From the NCBI GenBank assembly GCA_963678675.1, contig OY783196.1, positions 13,262,138-13,326,137 of the forward strand: 64,000 nucleotides of DNA, read 5' to 3'. A program made the translations under genes and the position numbers. The notes under the pieces are model-generated. The model was not told the origin of the DNA. It was given only the letters and a program-made list of their open reading frames with translations, and did no database searches. The DNA comes from Xiphydria camelus (taxonomy: Eukaryota > Arthropoda > Insecta > Hymenoptera > Xiphydriidae). This document shows, piece after piece, positions 11,606 to 22,939 of this stretch (its first letter is position 1; every line of letters starts with the position of its first letter).

Positions 11606-14600
11606 TTAGATTTGCATCTTGGCCTTTTTGGCCAGTCCACATATCCATTCCACCCCTAGCTCTCTAGCCCTTTCCAGGCTAGAAAAAGCCTCGCCTATCA
11701 GACGGTGTCTATAAGCCCCTAGTGCTGGACATTCCAGCAGCAGGTGCTGGGCATCTTCCTTCTCCACTTTGCAGTATCGACATCTATCCGTTTCCGATAG
11801 ACCTAGTCTCCTGCAGTGTGAGTTGAATTTTCCGTGACCAGTTAATAGTCTGATTGTAATGCTCAGGCTTATCCTGTTCATGTTCACTAGTAACCTGGCT
11901 CTCTTTTGTGCTAGGCGAGGCATTAGATTCCTCGCCTGTCTGCCAGTTCCTAGATTAGTCCACCGGTGAAAATGCTCCCTGTGGAATTTCCTCTTAATCT
12001 CTAACCTGCCCATGGCAAAGGGGACTCCCACTGGCATGAGGTTCTCCTTTCTAATGCCCTCTTTCGCCAGTACGTCCGCTATCTCGTTACCATGGACTCC
12101 TGTGTGTCCGGGGACCCAAGCAAGAGTAATCTTGTTGGTTTTCCCTAGAATCTCTAGCACTTCCATAGTCTCCCACACAATCTGTGAATTTGTGCTTGTC
12201 CTGTGGAGTGCTTTTATAGCAGCTTGACTGTCAGACCAAATATAAATATACTTGTTCGCAGTGCGCTGCTCTATAAGTAGTTCCAGGCAGTGTTTTATTG
12301 CCAAGACTTCCGCCTGGAACACTGTGGCTTTGTCTCCCAGGGCGATACTTACCCTGAGGTCTTCTTGAGGTCCAAAGACTCCCGCCCCAAAGCGACCCCC
12401 GTACCCCGACCCATCGGTGTACCAGTGCCTGACTGTGGGACCCGGAGTCCTCTTACTAATTTCCCAGTGATTCCTCTCAGGTAGGTAGACCACAAAGGCC
12501 TTCCTGATCTGGTATTTCCTGGCTATCTTATCCTGTCTCAAGGACATAGATCCTTGATCAAGCACGCCTAGTTTGGTGTGTGCTGTCCTTGCCCTGGTCC
12601 ACTCCCCAAGGCAGTTCATCCTGTATGCAGAGAGTTCCGCTCTTTCTCTTATCAAAAGGTTAAGAGGCAGCACATCAAGGGCCACCTCTAGGGCCTCAGT
12701 TGGTGTGGATCTCATCGCCCCTGTTGCAGCCCTCAGGAACACGCCCTGAAGGGCTTTCAACCGGTTTCTTGATTCGATCCTCCCTACTCTTGGCCACCAA
12801 ATCACTGCTGCATACAGTAATCTTGGCAGTAACACCATTTTGTACAGCCACAGACAGACCCTGGGACTAAAGCCCCAGTTTCTGCCCATTGCTCTTCTGC
12901 ATGCCCATAGCGAGGCATATACCTTCGCGATCTGGCATGTGATATGTTCTTTCCAATGCAACTTGGTGTCTAAGACGACACCCAAGTATTTTTGTGTTCT
13001 GACATACTCGATGTTTGTCCCCCTGAACCTTAATGGTACCGGGTACTCCACCTTGTATTTTCTAGTGAATATCATGGCAGACACTTTCTCCGGGTTCACC
13101 GAGAGATTGGTCTTTTTACACCATTCATCCACTGTTCGTACGGCACAGTTCATTCTGTCCCTTAGTACACTCAGGAAGTTGCCCCTGACCACAACCGCAG
13201 CATCATCTGCATAGCCATGGACCAGGAATCCTTCCCTCCTCAGTAGTTCTAAGAGTTCGTCCACTACGAGGCACCACAGTAGAGGTGACAAAACCCCTCC
13301 CTGCGGACATCCTCCCGATGGTCGCCCCCTTACCTCCATATCATCTTTCTTGGCGATCACCAATCTGTTCGCCAACATGCTCAGAGTCCAGTCTATTAGT
13401 GTTTCTGGTATCCCTCTACTAGACATGGCCTCGGTTAGTACATTGTATCCGGTGCGATCAAACGCTCCTTCAATGTCTATGAAGAGTGCCATAGCATAGC
13501 CCCCTTCCTCTATCTGTTCCCCACCCTTGCCACAAGGTGGTGTAGGGCAGTCTCTGTGGATCTGCCCTCCCTATAGGCATATTGTGCAGGGGATAGAGGT
13601 CGTTCGGCTATGTATGAACTCTTAATGTGTCTATCCATAAGCCTTTCCAAGGTTTTCAACACAAAGGAAGTTAGGCTTATGGGTCTTGGCTTAATATAGC
13701 TGTTTTTTCCGGGTTTGGGTATGAAGGCAATCCTTGCCTCTCCCCAGACCCTTGGAACTGTACCAAGAGCAACACTAGCTCTAAGCAGTTTAGTTAATAG
13801 TCCAATTATGACTTCTAGACCCCTTTGAAGCATTAGGGGGTAGATGCCATCTGGACCTGGTGACTTCAGTGGTTTGAATGTACTAACAGCCCATTCAGCC
13901 GCCTGAGGGTATACAACTTTAGCAGCAAGAGCCCAGTTTGGTGCTTTTTGCCCACACCTGCTCTCTTGCCTCCATTCTCTCGTTCTTTCAAAGCCCGGAA
14001 AGTGCTCCTCAAGCAGGAGCTCCAGAGTTTCCTCCGTGCTCCAAGTATATTGTCCGTCTGGTTTGATTAAACAACCCGCATTTGCGTTGTTCTTTCCCCC
14101 CAGTACTTTAACTAGTCTGGAGGCCTCAGCATACTCCTCAATGCTGCTGCTGAATTTCCTCCAGCCTGTTTTCCTAGCATATGCCAGTTCTTTATTATAT
14201 TTTCTCTGAAGGGATCTTCTCTCCTCCAGTGCTTTTTCTTTCTTGGTTAGGTCTTTAGCGTTCTTGACCTTATTCCAAGCTTTCCTTAACAGGCCTCTAG
14301 TTGAGGCCAGCTTGTTATTCCACCAGTTGACCTTTTTGGTTCCCTTGGGGATATTTTCTACACTGCAAGCCTCGTATGACAGTCTCAGCGCCTCTGCGAA
14401 ACGTCCGGCCGTCACCTCGAGCTGATTCTTATTGCAGAACCGGGTAGGTACGTCCTGGATCCTCTGTTTTAGTTCCTTCACGTACCTATCCCAGTCTGTC
14501 TTTTTAGGGTTCCTTTTAGAGGCCCCCTCCCGATGCCCTTTTATCGTAAGGAGCACCTGGCTGTGGTCTGATCCTGAAGGTTCTTTGGAAACCCTCCAGT

Positions 14601-15219
14601 CCCCCACCCAATCCAGTACTCCCGCAGAACATAGGGTAATATCCAGCACTTCATGTCTCCTTCGGTCCATGAAGGTAGGATCATTTCCCCTGTTCAGTAT
14701 AGACAGATCTGATGCCAGGATGTATTTGTGAAGGGATTCTCCCCTAGCATTGGTGTTAGTGCTCCCCCATCCTACATGATGGGAGTTCGCGTCGCACCCC
14801 ACCAGGAGTTCACCCTTCCTTTTCCTCACCTCTTTTACTAGGTTTTTGAGTTCCCTGGTAGGTGGAGGTTCTGCTGAGTCATAGGGCAAGTACGCTGACC
14901 CTATGATAAACTCTAGTTTGCTTCCACTCCTGTCTGCCAGGTTTACCCTAGCTACCGCCAGGTCTCCGCAGCTCAGTTGTGGAATGAAAACCGCCTGCAC
15001 TCCCTTTACAAGAATGCAGGCTCTAATCTTATCCTCAGAGTTCGTGAAGAATAAGCTCCCGCTTCCTCCAAGTCCTCTTATAGCACCATTTACCACCCAC
15101 GGTTCTTGTATTAGTGCTATGCCTGTGTGCATCTTCGCTAGCTCCTTGACCAATATGGCCGAGGCGCTTTCGCTATGACGCAAGTTAATTTGTACAACAT
15201 TGAGTGTCGAGTGAGCCAT
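11606..15219 (-). pseudogene. LINE ORF2: endonuclease, reverse transcriptase, RNase H; one frameshift
   Basis: ORF2 is the enzyme that nicks target DNA and copies the LINE RNA. I take ATG 15219 (MAHSTLNVVQINLRHSESA); the frame is open a little upstream only through non-ATG codons. The AP-endonuclease (residues ~1-220) shows QEPW, CDANSHHVGWGS and SDHSQV. The reverse transcriptase follows, with PGPDGIYP, IDIEGAFD, GCPQGGVLSPLLW and YADDAAVV. RNase H (about 12445-12060) keeps its acidic residues in TDGSG, AEVLAI, SDSQAAI and GNEIAD. A CCHC knuckle (CRYCKVEKEDAQHLLLEC) lies near 11770. A frameshift at about 13510-13525, between LVARV and EEGGYAMALF, splits it into 13510-15219 and 11606-13492. 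The rest is intact. Confidence 0.93.
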
Positions 15220-15229
15220 ATCTGGGTTC

Positions 15230-16147
15230 ACCCATCTTTCTCAATTTTGTCCTTATCCCCACCGCGGTTCTTCTCAAGCAACTTCACAGTTGCTCTCTGA
15301 GTCCCGCAGTGAGGTTTGAAGTTACAGGCTTCTAAGACCCGTAACGCCTTATCATTGACGAGTGCAGCGAAGTGGGCGCTAGTAGCTCCCTTGCTTTCAC
15401 TGCCCTTGACAATCGTCCAGTCCTCTTTGACCAGTCCCGTATTCTGTTTTGCCAGAAACTGTACTGCCTCCGAGAGGCTGTCATTTCCTCATCCTCAACG
15501 TGGACTACTACCCTGTGTCGCTTCGGGAGCTCCTCGGTCGAGACCACGTTGAGGATGAGGTTCCCTATCTTGTTCTCTGGGAATAGGCTTTTCAGCCACA
15601 TCCCAGTCTCTTCGTCGGTGCACCCTATTACGGCCGCACCGTCTCTTTCCCACATCCCCTCGAAGATGGGTATCTTTGTGCCGTCGGGTATTGACAGGAT
15701 CTGGGCTTTAAGCAGCCTCTTGATCGCTGTCAGTTCGTCCGTCGTCAGTCGTCTATCAGGGTACCCTTCTGGTACAAGGGCCCACCTGAACATTCTTGTC
15801 GCCTTTTGTGCGTATGTCTCAATCCGAGTCTTTTTCTCAGTCTGTGTCGTGCTGGGGCTAGGCGTATGGTGTTCGGGGTTAAATCTCTTAGTCCCCCTCC
15901 CACTTCCGTTTCTAGCCCCATCTGTCGCCGTCCCAGGGGTTGTGCGGACTTGTTCAGTCCTTACCCCCCCTTGCGTCTGTTTATTCAGTCGTCGCCTCGC
16001 AGCTCCACTCAACCTCTGCTTGACGACCCTGTGTCTTCCGTCCGTTTCTCCGTCCCCCATCTGGTTCGTTTCCGCCCCAGATGGTTGTTCCGTAGTTTCG
16101 TTTCTTTTTTTATTCAGGTCCATTTTTGTCCCACGAGTGTCAGACAT
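15230..16147 (-). pseudogene. LINE ORF1, nucleic-acid-binding-type protein, one frameshift
   Basis: ORF1 proteins of these LINEs coat the RNA. I start at the Met of MSDTRGTKMDLNKKRNE (16147); an in-frame Met also exists at 16276. The N-terminus is basic and rich in Thr, Gly and Arg. The second half (DELTAIKRLLKAQI through WLKSLFPENKIG) resembles the retrotransposon domain I know as DUF4780. One frame ends at 15332, but another gives a convincing tail (ALRVLEACNFKPHCGTQRA) running to a TGA near 15230. I therefore infer a frameshift near 15430. That stop lies about 10 nt upstream of the ORF2 ATG, a spacing that would suit reinitiation. No CCHC knuckle is seen. Confidence 0.8.
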
Positions 16148-16526
16148 AAGCGGTATCACCTGGGGAGAGGTCCGTTCACCCAGGACTTGGCTATTTACTC
16201 CCAGAGGGCGCCCGGTATCTGGGAGGCACCGTTTGGGAACGCATCTTACCCCCTGCGCCATACAACATCTCAGCACGGTAGCTCACACCTTATGTTTGGG
16301 GGGAGCTTTTGGTCCACGACGAGAGCCTTCACTCTCCCGTTGGTGGGTTTATGCACCATTGGAAGTGCTTATCTCTCCCGTTAACCGATCCTTTCGCGCC
16401 ACTGGGGCGTTGATCAGATTGGCCATTCCCCTTATCCGCCACCTATGGACGCGCCCGGCAGGGGAAGCTCAACCCCCCCCCCCCCCTCACACCCGTCAAT
16501 TGGGCTTTGTAAGTGAGGTGCACGGG
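16148..16526 (-). promoter_or_regulatory. 5' UTR / presumed internal promoter of the I-group LINE
   Basis: About 380 nt precede ORF1. The first ~300 nt recur almost unchanged at 63524-63831, which marks the true 5' end. It contains a 15-nt C run on the plus strand near 16474. LINEs of this group carry internal pol II promoters here; that role is inferred. Confidence 0.6.
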
Positions 16527-17077
16527 AAATTCGACTAAAGAATTTTAAAAAAAATTTTAATAAAAAAGAACTTGCCGCGTTTTTTTCCTTCAAAATAAAA
16601 AATTCAGACAGAATTATACTCGATGTTTATGCACTTATGAGATTTTAAATAAATTCATACACTCTTATATGATACCACCAGTATACCGAATGTCGCACGG
16701 GAAACCAATCAGGCGGGGGCCTTTTGAATTTCTCTGAATTTGACTTCGGCAGTGCAATTTATGAATTACTCTAGCACCGTCCAAGCACTACCAATTATTC
16801 GATATAGTGGACAATAGATGAAAACTTAAACGCGGCAAGTTCTTTTTTATTACAATTTTTGTTATAAATTCTTTAGTCGAATTTTCTAGTAACTTGATTT
16901 ACAATAATTTTCCTTTCAAATGATGCCTTTTACTTTTTATATATAAATCTGGAACATGGCGATCTTAATTGATTTCAAATCTTTTTTGGAGATTATTTTA
17001 CGTAGGTATCAATTTTTGTTAGCACTGAATGAACATGCCGCCTTTTTTTTACAGAGAATCTGTTTTTGTGGGGGTTC

Positions 17078-17577
17078 AATAGACCCGCGCAAATTGGGAC
17101 GCAGAGTAGGGTAGTGCAGGACTGTGCCTACGTGGCGCAGTCTCCCGGACACAGTTTCCTGCGCGCGTGCGAAGCAGTTTTTGGCTTATCGGAAGGGGAG
17201 AGTGGGGACATGCCGATCACTTAAGCGGAATTAGACTTAACACAGTAAATTTTACTCTAAATTTGAAAATAAACAACTGTAACAAGTCTTTAGAGTATAA
17301 ACTTTCTGAATCTTTTGTTGAAATTTCGATTAAATGAATAAATGTGCATTGAAGCCACGCAATTAAATTCTGCGTCCGACTCTGACTCGGAACTATCCAG
17401 AAACAACGCCATGATTAAAATAAAAAAGCTCTTTCTATGTCCAAATAATATTACTTGCTATTCGCACTCGCACGCCAATACTTCATAACAAGAACTGCTA
17501 GGACTGAGAACTGCCAGGACTGCTTTCCAATATGCGCTCACACTGCGTAGCATGTGTTTTTTCCTGCCCTGCGTCGC
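17078..17577. other. Unassigned interval with CGTCGCC-type repeats at its right end
   Basis: A gacgcagagtagggtagtgc motif near 17099 resembles the short tandem motif ctgcgtcgcctac at 17563-17600. No gene is supported. Confidence 0.35.
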
Positions 17578-17830
17578 CTACCCTACCCTGCGTCGCCTAC
17601 GTCGCCTGCCTCTCAATGTGCGACGGGGTTGACTCTCGTTCTCGACCTTTTCACGTCCTCCAGAAAATTCTTTGTGCCATGCAAACACACGGGTTCTTGA
17701 CAGAGTCTTGTCCCCGAACTGTTCCTCTAATCGCCGTAAAATTTCGGTTGCCCCCCCCCCCTTCCCGGTCAAAAACTTTATTATAATCCGTTACTCCACG
17801 AAGACATGCACTTCTGTCTCACTCATGGTT
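17578..17830 (-). pseudogene. Mariner transposase, N-terminal third
   Basis: The minus strand begins at an ATG near 17828 with MSETEVHV, then a frame break, then IIIKFLTGKGGGATEILRRL, EEQFGDKTLSRTRVFAWHKE and FSGGREKVENESQPRRTLRG. This is the paired helix-turn-helix DNA-binding region of mariner transposases. The coding sequence degenerates into a tandem ggcgacgcagg-type repeat below 17600. It complements the C-terminal fragment at 4766-5330, and both share the PRRTLRGRRRR segment, so they are related but separate dead copies. Confidence 0.8.
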
Positions 17831-17921
17831 TCTTTTCATACTAAAGGGACTCGGGAGAATTGGGGTCGGTTCTCCCCTTTCCCTAATAGTATAATAGCAA
17901 CGTCACGAAAAAGTGAATTAT

Positions 17922-18060
17922 AGGTCGACTAGTTTTTTAATATTTCCCTTTCTTATTGAAGTTATGCATAGATGCGGTACGTCTGGTACCTGAGAGCGGT
18001 TGCGTTTACCTGTGCGTATCTCTCCTGTACAGGTGGAAAGTGGACATTTTGAAATCTTTT
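17922..18060. repeat. Repeat present again, inverted, at 37220-37360
   Basis: Blocks such as tttcttattgaagttatgca, atagatgcggtac and gcggttgcgtttacctg match the inverse of 37220-37360. It is probably a fragment of one dispersed element, unidentified. Confidence 0.6.
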
Positions 18061-18691
18061 AAAATACATTTTTTTTCCATAATTTTGTATGTCTTTTTAG
18101 CAATATAAATTTATAGTTGCCAGACAGTTTTGTTGTTGCTAACATTGCGTCAGATCCAATTTTAGTAATTCAAAAATAATTTTCAAACCTTTTTAGTAGG
18201 GGAATGTCGTCAGGATCTGCCCGTCGCACAGTGGGGTTTTGACCCGAAAACCTGGCGAAAATCCAATTTTTGCAAAGTCGATAAATTCCAAAAATGTTTA
18301 TTGCTCCTAATAGATATATAATGGGGACATAATACCGTGTATTTGTAATTTGTATACCGTCGTCAAAAGTTTAGTTTTTAGTGTTTTAGGTTATAGAGAT
18401 TTTTTATCAATTGTGGTATCATGAAGGCTTTAGAGCAAGGTAAGAACTTCGTTTTTATAAATTCTCAAAATCTAAAAAGTGGCCAGTATAATAATGTATG
18501 TCTGAAAGTATGTAATATATATATCGTATGGTTTTTTGTCCCATATGAAATGTTTAAAAGTAAAAAAATTATATACCTCCACGGTTCTCTGCCTTTATTT
18601 TTGCAACGTTGTAAACAATAAAGCTTCTAGTTTGTGGCAAAACATGAATCAGCTGCGCATTTTTGCGCCATTTTTTACCATTTTTTCATTA

Positions 18692-18917
18692 GCACTAGAA
18701 CTACCCAATGGTCGCGCGTTATAAGACGGTCGTTTTAGCGGGTGGTTATCTCGTTATTCATGGATTTTTCGTCCACACTGCTATAGAACTTTTTTGTAGA
18801 CCGAAATGTGCTCTACAAAAAAGTGCTTGCTCTACCAATTTCGACAAAAACCTCACGGGTGGAATGGAACTCTGAATCAGACACCAGTCAAATAGACTGC
18901 CTGCGGTAGTTCTAGTG
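18692..18917. mobile_element. 226-bp MITE, piggyBac-like ends, inside the TIR transposon
   Basis: Inverted ends cactagaactacc and ggtagttctagtg are flanked by TTAG on both sides (18689-18692 and 18918-18921), close to the TTAA of piggyBac-type elements. It interrupts the region just before the conserved ORF and so is younger than its host. Non-coding. Confidence 0.65.
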
Positions 18918-19610
18918 TTAGTATCACTGCGATCTCTAAATACCATTATCCAATATAGTTTTAGAAACAGATTAGTTCTACTTGTAGATATTCCAAAAGC
19001 TGGTTTTGGTAATACTAATTATGGTAACACAAGCAGAAGATTTTTTGCAGATCCCGACCTCGCTGCGGAAATTACAGGAATAGACGTGAGGCTTATTTAC
19101 CGTTTAAAAATAATATTAGAAGTAATTGCATCTACATACAAAATTGATATTAAAAAATGTTCTGCCTACGCCATGGACACGGCCAAACTGTATGTAGATT
19201 TGTATCCCTGGCATCCAATGACGCCAACGTTACATAAAGTGTTAATTCATGGAGCCACGGTAATAGAAAACTGCCTTTTACCAATTGGACAACTTTCGGA
19301 AGAAGCGGCCGAAGCTCGTAATAAACACTTTCGGTCTTATCGATTGTCTTACTCCAGAAAGTTCTCTAGAGAGGCCTACAATTTGGATATCTTAAACCGG
19401 TTCCTCTTAACATCAGATCCTCTTTTGACAGGAATGAGACCTATTGTATACCAAGAAAATTGACAACCATTTTTGAAGGAGACTTCAGAACTCTTGCTGC
19501 TCTTTGATACTATAACTGATGGAAGTATAAGCAAAGAAGAATCGAGCGGAGAAAGTGACACTGAAGAAAGTTCCGATGAAGAATCCTGGGAATCTTGCAG
19601 TTTCAATTGA
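18915..19610 (+). pseudogene. Conserved transposon-borne protein of unknown class
   Basis: The reading frame contains VDIPKAGFGNTNYGNTSRRF, ADPDLAAEITGIDVRLIYRL, YPWHPMTPTLHKVLIHGA and LLPIGQLSEEAAEARNKHFR. I recognise these as a family common in arthropod genome annotations, always uncharacterised, but not as a named transposase. The frame ends at 19463 with TGA; the same frame then continues, acidic and Ser/Glu-rich (KEESSGESDTEESSDEESWE), to a stop at 19608-19610. A single nonsense codon therefore cuts a longer protein. The N-terminal part lies upstream of the 18692-18917 MITE and is hard to delimit. The element's TIRs suggest the protein mobilises it; that is inference. Confidence 0.7.
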
Positions 19611-20310
19611 AAATATGTACAAGTTACTGTAAATAAAAATTAGACTCATACAAAACTATTATTATTTTAAAAACACTGTCTCCCTCTATAAAGTAAAACC
19701 TATTCTAAAAAATGATTAAGTATAATTTATTGAGCATAAAAATTTCTTGAAAATCTAATATAGAATCTAATGTAATATAATAAAAATTTTGTTGCTCTTT
19801 TTACCTTTCATACTTATAAATAAATAAAACATAAGTGCATTAAAAGACTAGTGATTAAAGATTAGCGTCAGGTAATTTTCGAATTTATTGAATAACGAAA
19901 ATAGTCACATTATGAAGTAATCTTAATTTTGGGTAATTTATAAATTTGAAAATAAATAAGCATATTTACCTATATTTGTCATTATATTAAAGAAATAATT
20001 GCAATAAAATTAAATACCATAACATATTCAAATTACTAGGGGTTGAAACCCCTAATTAAATTGGTTTCAGGGGGTATTTCTTTGCAAATAAGTCCCAAAT
20101 AGCCTCTAGTAATCATTTTTTATCATTTTATATCGCTTTCATGTTGAAAAAGTTGAAAAATAATTTTGGCAAGGTTTTCGGGTCAAATACCACACTGTGT
20201 GTCGTCTAGGTCAGCCCATTGCGATATTTCCGCTTATACCACTAGTTCCACTTATGTGTAAGCGTGGTAAAACTTCTGTTGGTAATAACGAACTTTTCGA
20301 GGTAATACCG

Positions 20311-21490
20311 AGTTTGAAGTGTGAAAGTAAAACGTGTTGTGCACTCACAAGGAAAGTACTTGAGGTGTACCACACCGATTTTCTTCATTCTGTGATGTTG
20401 TAGTATATCAAAAAACATTACACATATTTTTTGTACGTGCTAATTCGGTCATTTAAGGGGTGAAAATCACCTCTAAACTTGACCCTCTAAAACCAATTCT
20501 CTACGATTTTCTACAGTAAAAGTACTTCACGTGTCATCGTCTTTCGATAAGGAATAATTTTAAATTTGTTTCATTAAGAAATATTCAACGTAGTTTTTGA
20601 GAAATCGTAGAAAATTGGTTTTAGGGGGTCAAGTTTAGGGATGATTTTCACCCCTTAAGGGGGGAAACTCCTCCAGACAACAGGTTTTTCAATAACTTTT
20701 TACAAAAAACTGAGAGCATTCATTGCAATTAATAAAATTACATAATAATATTGACATTCAAATATATACACACACATTTTTCTAGGAGTGAAAAAGACAA
20801 AATGGCGGTGCTACAGCTGATCAAACTTGACTCCTCGAAATTAGCGCCGTATAACGCCCAGGTCCTTGTAGTTAACTAAAGTCAACGAACCAAATTTTTG
20901 TTATTAAAACAAATCATTCCACTTTGCATAAATCTAAATGTAACGAAAAAAAAATAAAAAAATAAAAATTTGAGAACAAAAAGAAAAAACGTTTAGTTAA
21001 CTTTTTCTTTTTGCCCTCAAATTTTTTTTTCTTTTTTTTTGTTAGATTTAGGTTCATGCTAAGCGGAATAACTTATATAATGAAAAAAATTTGGTTCGTT
21101 GATTTTAGTTAACTACAAGGACCTGGGCGTTCCACGGCGCAAATTTCGAGGAGTCAAGTTTGATCAGCTGTAGCGCCGCCATTTTGTATCTTTCACTCCT
21201 AAAAAAATTTGTGTGTATACATTTGAATATTAGTATTATTATGTAATTTTATTCATTGCAATGAATGCTCTCAGTTTTTTGTAAAAAATTATTGAAAAAA
21301 CTGTTGTCTGGAGGTGGTCTGGAGGAGTTTCCACCCTTAAATGACCGAATTAGCACGTACAAAAAAATACGTGTCTAATGTTGTTTGATATACTACAACA
21401 TATCGCAGAATTTAGAAAATCGGTAAGGTACACCTCGAGTACTTTCCTTGTTAGTGGGTTGGGAAAAACGAAAACAGTTTTCCAGTATCA
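20311..21490. mobile_element. ~1.2 kb foldback element
   Basis: Left arm (about 20311-20985) and right arm (about 21010-21490) are inverted copies. Shared blocks are gatcaaacttgactcctcg, aattagcacgtac and ctacaaggacctgggcg. The centre is an A/T-run region near 20960-21040. The left arm alone holds a 206-bp MITE. Arms have diverged by scattered changes. No coding region. Confidence 0.8.
20453..20658. mobile_element. TTAA-flanked palindromic MITE, arm-specific insertion
   Basis: TTAA at 20453-20456 and 20655-20658 flanks inverted ends ggggtgaaaatcacctctaa and the matching attttcacccc end. The opposite arm of the host foldback reads cacccttaaatgacc near 21332, an unoccupied TTAA site. That empty site confirms the insertion and the 4-bp duplication. 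Confidence 0.85.
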
Positions 21491-21732
21491 GTGAATACGG
21501 TATCAGAACTTGAAGCTAAAACATGCAATCGTCAAGGTAAGCAATTAAGTGTGTTATGTGGTTATCCTTTAGGAATAAACCAAGGAGATAATTCAATTCG
21601 GTAACCTGTTTGGTTGTGGTGTGATGCGATGTGGCCCTGGCGCTTGTCGTCAAAGTTGGACCATTTGTGTAGTCAGGGTTAGCCCACCGTGCTTTTTTTC
21701 TTTTCAGGATAATAGCAACGCTTCGTCATTTT

Positions 21733-22171
21733 TTGATTCTACGAAACGTTAAGAGAGTAAAATATGATTTTATAAAGCAGTGGAGTCCGCATGCCATTCC
21801 AGCAAAAAAATCGAAACGAAGACGTCGCCCCATGAACAGCACAGTTCTGACTGCGCCAGAGATCCTCTCCACAATGTGCGAAAAACAAGAAAAGAGAGAC
21901 GTTTCGAAGACGCCCCAAAAACGCGAACACAAAACCCAACGAAGTCCGCTAAAAAATACCATCAAAACGAGGTCGTCAACCCAAAAAAGTGCAGAAAAAG
22001 CCCTCTTCGGATGAAGATGAGGACTTTTGTCTCATCTGTTTGGAAGCGATGCCTCATCGCTTGAACAGTAACAATTCCGTTGCATGCATTGAATGCAAAA
22101 GAGAAGTGCATTTGAAGTGCGTGAAAATGACGAACAGCTACTTCATTTGTCAAAACTGCGATTCAGAATAA
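21733..22171 (+). pseudogene. C-terminal zinc finger of a pogo/Tigger-type transposase
   Basis: Two frames joined by a frameshift near 21990-22010. The first (from 21733) has KKSKRRRRPMNSTVLTAPEI, a basic linker typical after the DDE domain. The second reads SSDEDEDFCLICLEAM, then CIECKREVHLKCVKM and FICQNCDSE: a Cys/His cross-brace finger (CxxC, CxxC, HxxC, CxxC) ending CDS-E. Arthropod pogo-type DDE_1 transposases often end this way. The catalytic domain is missing upstream. A polyadenylation-like aataaa follows near 22223. Confidence 0.7.
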
Positions 22172-22939
22172 TTTTCTATTTAAAACATTTTCATGAGACA
22201 TTATCTTGTAATCTTTTGTTCAATAAAATAAAAAAACAAATTTGGCTTTCTAAGGTACACCGGGGCAAGTAGACCCTATATTTTTGCTAGTTCAATGTTT
22301 TTACTTAATTTCTTGGACATACGGTCAATGACTTCAATGAATTTTTGAAGAGTGCTTGGTAAAGATGTTTCCTATAAGATAGATAAGTATTCATTAGGAT
22401 TTTCAAGTCTATTTTTTTTCAAACAAAAAAGGGAAAAAGGGCGTATTAGGTTACACTTACCCCATATAGCGGGGCAAGTGTAAATTCAGATTTGAGATAC
22501 CATTTAAGTAAGCAGAAATAAGCATGGAGCAAGTGGAAGTAGTTTGCATTTTTTTATTTATTAAAAAAATTGTAGTTGACATAGAGTTTCTTTAATTAAT
22601 ATTAAAAGTATCGAAGGAGATGCTAAATTTAAACTTTTTCCTCGTTTGTCAAATGTGGGTTCTGATAAATGTAGGTAGATCTCATCTGAAGTTATAATTG
22701 ATCTATAAGGTAAGTAACAAATAAGTACACAAATTTTTAATAAAAGGGGCAAGTGGAACCTAGCCTGGTGGAAGTGTTAACCATGATAGGTTCCACTTAC
22801 CCCGGTGCGACTTTTATGTGGGCCAAGTATAACCTAAACAAACTTTAACCACCCTAATAATAATTTTTCCATCTACGACAATGAATATCATAAAATAGTG
22901 CAATATCATGTGTTACTTACCTATAAACACTGACAATGC

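Larger units (their letters stand above)
11495..16526 (-). mobile_element. Near-complete I-group non-LTR retrotransposon (LINE)
   Basis: The element lies on the minus strand. Its 5' end is fixed at 16526 because the same start, cccgtgcacctcac, opens a second copy at 63524. The 3' tail is a run of about ten ATT units (11495-11522). A 12-bp target duplication, aaattcgactaa, flanks it (11483-11494 and 16527-16538). It encodes ORF1 and ORF2, the latter with apurinic endonuclease, reverse transcriptase and RNase H. RNase H plus a simple-repeat tail instead of poly-A place it in the I/LOA/R1 group; I favour a LOA-like member but cannot fix the clade. Only a couple of frameshifts mar it, so it is young. 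Confidence 0.9.
11300..17077. mobile_element. Foldback element split by the I-group LINE
   Basis: The left arm (11300-11494, continuing at 16527-16578 beyond the LINE) is repeated inverted at 16831-17077. Shared landmarks are aaaggcggcatgttcattcag and tcgaattttctagtaacttg. The loop is 16579-16830. Removing the LINE leaves an element of about 740 bp. No transposase is present. Confidence 0.75.
18227..20200 (+). mobile_element. TIR DNA transposon with an unclassified conserved protein
   Basis: The ends are inverted copies of about 37 bp: cacagtggggttttgacccg at 18227 and the inverse of tttcgggtcaaataccacac at the right end. A 4-bp direct repeat, gtcg, abuts both ends (18223-18226, 20201-20204), so target size is tentative. 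It encodes one conserved protein (18915-19610) and contains a later MITE at 18692-18917. A CAGTG start is seen in hAT elements, but I find no hAT transposase motifs, and the duplication is not 8 bp. I leave the superfamily open. Confidence 0.7.

Noticed and set aside
15372..16538. 388-codon plus-strand frame
   Set aside because: It lies antisense to LINE ORF1 and its 5' UTR and has no family resemblance; the minus strand carries the real protein.
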